A DNA stretch of 64,000 nt, taken from Rhodocytophaga aerolata (GTDB lineage: Bacteria; Bacteroidota; Bacteroidia; Cytophagales; 172606-1). Below are positions 62,224 through 64,000 of the stretch, in pieces. The position numbers and the translations under genes were made by a program. Position 1 is the first letter of the stretch. Every line of letters starts with the position of its first letter. The stretch covers positions 62,001 through 126,000 of the forward strand of contig NZ_JAUKPO010000005.1 in NCBI RefSeq assembly GCF_030503435.1, read 5' to 3'. The notes beneath the pieces are model-generated. The model ran no database searches. It had not been told where the DNA came from and worked only from the letters and a program-made list of their open reading frames with translations.

Positions 62224-64000
62224 TTAATCTATTTCGAATTGAAGCTTGACTAAGTTATGATATAAGCCTTCTTCCACTTGTACCAACTCTTCATGCGTAC
62301 CAGACTCTCTAATGCGGCCTTCGCTGATTACATAAATATGATCTACTTTGCGGATAGTTGCCAGCCGGTGAGCAATAATAATGGTAGTGCGGCCTTTCAT
62401 TAAGGTATCCAGTGCCTCCTGTACCAGTTTCTCTGATTCAGCATCCAGGGAGCTGGTAGCCTCGTCCAGAATAAGTATGGCCGGATCTTTTAGTATAGCT
62501 CTGGCAATGGCAATGCGTTGCCGCTGGCCACCTGAAAGTTTAACACCCCGTTCACCCACCAATGTCTGCATGCCTTCCGGAAAAGATTGAATAAAGTCCA
62601 GGGCATTGGCTTTGCGGGCAGCTTGTAGTATTTCTTCATCTGTAGCATCTGGCTTGCCATAAGCAATATTCTCTTTAATGGAACCGCCAAACAGAATGAC
62701 TTCCTGGGGTACAATACCAATATTTTGCCGCAGTTGTAAAATATCGAATTGCCGGATATCTTTTCCATCCACAATAATCCCTCCTCGCTCGGTAGTATAA
62801 TAACGCAACAAGAGCTGCACAATAGTAGATTTACCTGCGCCACTATAGCCAACCAAGGCAATCTTTTGTCCGGCACCTATCTCAAAACTAATATCTTTCA
62901 ACACATCTATATCCTGGCGGGTCGGGTAGGCAAAGGTTACATTCCGGAAAGCTATATCCCCATAAATTTTCTGAGTCGACCTGTCGGCTACTGGCAGCGG
63001 CTTACTTACTTCCACTTCTTCGCGTAGAATCTCCCGGATTCGTTCTGAAGCGCCAATGGCTTTTTGTACTTGAGCATATAAGTCTCCCATCCCTCCTACA
63101 GCACCGCCGATAAAGGCCGTGTATAAAATAAAAGTAGTTAATTGCCCTACTGTTAGCACATCTTCTTCCAGTAACGTAGCGCCATACCATAATACGCCTA
63201 CAATACCTCCAAATATGGCCATAATAATAAATGAATTAAAAGCACCTCTATACCGGGCAGCCTTTAAAGCATTAGCAATTACTTTCTCCAGAGCCGTATC
63301 GTAGCGCTTAATTTCATAATATTCATTGGTAAATGCCTTTACCACATGAATAGATTGCATGGTTTCTTCCACTACCACATTGGCATTAGCCAGTTCGTCT
63401 TGCGCCTTGCGGGAAAGCTTCCGGATAAACTTGCCAAACATTACTGCGCCAATAACTAATACCGGAAAAGTAGAAAGCATAAATACTGTTAATTCCGGAA
63501 ATAAGGTAAAAATGATTGTTATCCCGACAATGAGGGTAATAATCTGCCTGATAATTTCAGCCAGGGTAAAGGAAAGTACATCCTGCAGTTGACTGATATC
63601 CGAGGTAAGTCGGCTTACTAATTCGCCTACCCTTCTTTTTTCAAAAAATGGCAATGGTAAGGTAATAATCTTGCTGTATACGGCAATGCGGATATCGCGC
63701 ATGGAGCGTTCGCTTACTTTGGCAAATAACGTAACCCTGAAAAATGAGAACGTACTTTGCACCACAAATACAGCTACTAAGGCGAGTGCTACCTGTGAAA
63801 CAGAAAATTCCACTCTGTTTTCAGCCGCATCTATCAGCATCCCGGCAAACCGGGGAAATATAAGAGTTGTTAAGGAGGATAATACCAGGAAAATCAGACC
63901 GGCTATAAAGGTGCCTTTGTAGGGTAATACAAATCTAAAAAGTTCGCTCGCCTGTCTTAATGACTCTTTCGTGATTTTGGTTTTGGTGTTCTCTTCCGGC
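62224..64000 (-). CDS. MsbA-like ABC exporter (partial, N-terminus beyond window)
   Basis: This fused permease-ATPase is cut by the right window edge: the frame stays open to 64000, adding at least 53 codons (ending SELFRFVLPYKGTFIAGLIF and IFPRFAGM) upstream of the internal ATG at 63840. At least five membrane helices are visible. The ATPase part has Walker A ALVGYSGAGKST, signature LSGGQRQRIAIARA and Walker B AILILDEATSSLD, and the His-loop TTIIIAHRLATI. The sequence resembles MsbA, LmrA and half-size multidrug or lipid flippases; the substrate cannot be told. Confidence 0.9.
   Translation of the reverse strand, partial: PEENTKTKITKESLRQASELFRFVLPYKGTFIAGLIFLVLSSLTTLIFPRFAGMLIDAAENRVEFSVSQVALALVAVFVVQSTFSFFRVTLFAKVSERSMRDIRIAVYSKIITLPLPFFEKRRVGELVSRLTSDISQLQDVLSFTLAEIIRQIITLIVGITIIFTLFPELTVFMLSTFPVLVIGAVMFGKFIRKLSRKAQDELANANVVVEETMQSIHVVKAFTNEYYEIKRYDTALEKVIANALKAARYRGAFNSFIIMAIFGGIVGVLWYGATLLEEDVLTVGQLTTFILYTAFIGGAVGGMGDLYAQVQKAIGASERIREILREEVEVSKPLPVADRSTQKIYGDIAFRNVTFAYPTRQDIDVLKDISFEIGAGQKIALVGYSGAGKSTIVQLLLRYYTTERGGIIVDGKDIRQFDILQLRQNIGIVPQEVILFGGSIKENIAYGKPDATDEEILQAARKANALDFIQSFPEGMQTLVGERGVKLSGGQRQRIAIARAILKDPAILILDEATSSLDAESEKLVQEALDTLMKGRTTIIIAHRLATIRKVDHIYVISEGRIRESGTHEELVQVEEGLYHNLVKLQFEID

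Overview
The window looks like a chromosomal segment of a member of Bacteroidota, most likely order Cytophagales. The evidence is a type IX secretion C-terminal sorting domain, a GldG gliding protein, the ECF sigma / FecR / TonB-receptor arrangement, a CarboxypepD_reg-like receptor N-terminus, TAnnTTTG-type promoter motifs and moderate GC. No tRNA, rRNA, CRISPR array, insertion sequence or prophage was recognised. The genus cannot be fixed from the sequence alone.

Region 1 (1-17.1 kb) is a nitrate/nitrite assimilation island. On the minus strand, in transcription order, lie an NNP-family nitrate/nitrite transporter, an alginate-export-type porin, the nitrate ABC transporter (NrtA-like lipoprotein, permease, ATPase) and the start of the molybdopterin nitrate reductase NasA, which runs off the left edge. 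A hairpin-bounded repeat lies between the ATPase and nasA. On the plus strand follow a TrpD2-like phosphoribosyltransferase homologue, nirB, nirD and a NarX/NarL-like two-component pair. cobA (siroheme synthesis) lies divergent to nirB. Together they cover uptake, nitrate to nitrite to ammonium, siroheme supply and probable nitrate/nitrite sensing.

Region 2 (17.1-35.4 kb) is mostly housekeeping: DUF3891, an M48 metalloprotease lipoprotein, a T9SS cargo protein, a CoA-binding protein, a Nudix hydrolase, gyrB, ppk1, an LEA-like lipoprotein, a membrane gene split by an in-frame TAG, a class-A-like serine hydrolase, gldG, dnaN, DUF4421 and two DUF4199 genes. Strong intrinsic terminators separate many units.

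Region 3 (35.9-43.05 kb) is a putative cell-surface signalling operon: ECF sigma, FecR anti-sigma, an STN-domain protein with a 16-residue surface repeat, a 46-residue coiled-coil ORF, a TonB-dependent receptor without an STN domain, and a head-GIN (DUF2807) lipoprotein, closed by a terminator. The signalling domain sits on a different protein from the receptor, which is unusual.

Region 4 (43-55.4 kb) is mixed: a ChbG/YdjC deacetylase-like protein, an orphan OmpR-type regulator, hemB, DUF4293, an AT-rich orphan locus, a SanA/DUF218 protein, a TPR protein, a YigZ protein, an McrC nuclease without McrB, and a bestrophin followed by beta-carbonic anhydrase and Dps.

Region 5 (55.4-64 kb) starts with a second copy of the hairpin repeat. 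It then carries a co-directional cluster: a small conserved protein, a CPKT glutaredoxin-like protein, two paralogous cNMP-fold histidine kinases, a response-regulator / glutaredoxin-fold / FAD-oxidoreductase fusion that has lost the expected redox cysteines, and a membrane protein. This cluster is the strongest candidate here for an undescribed signalling system. An MsbA-like ABC exporter, truncated by the window edge, ends the window.
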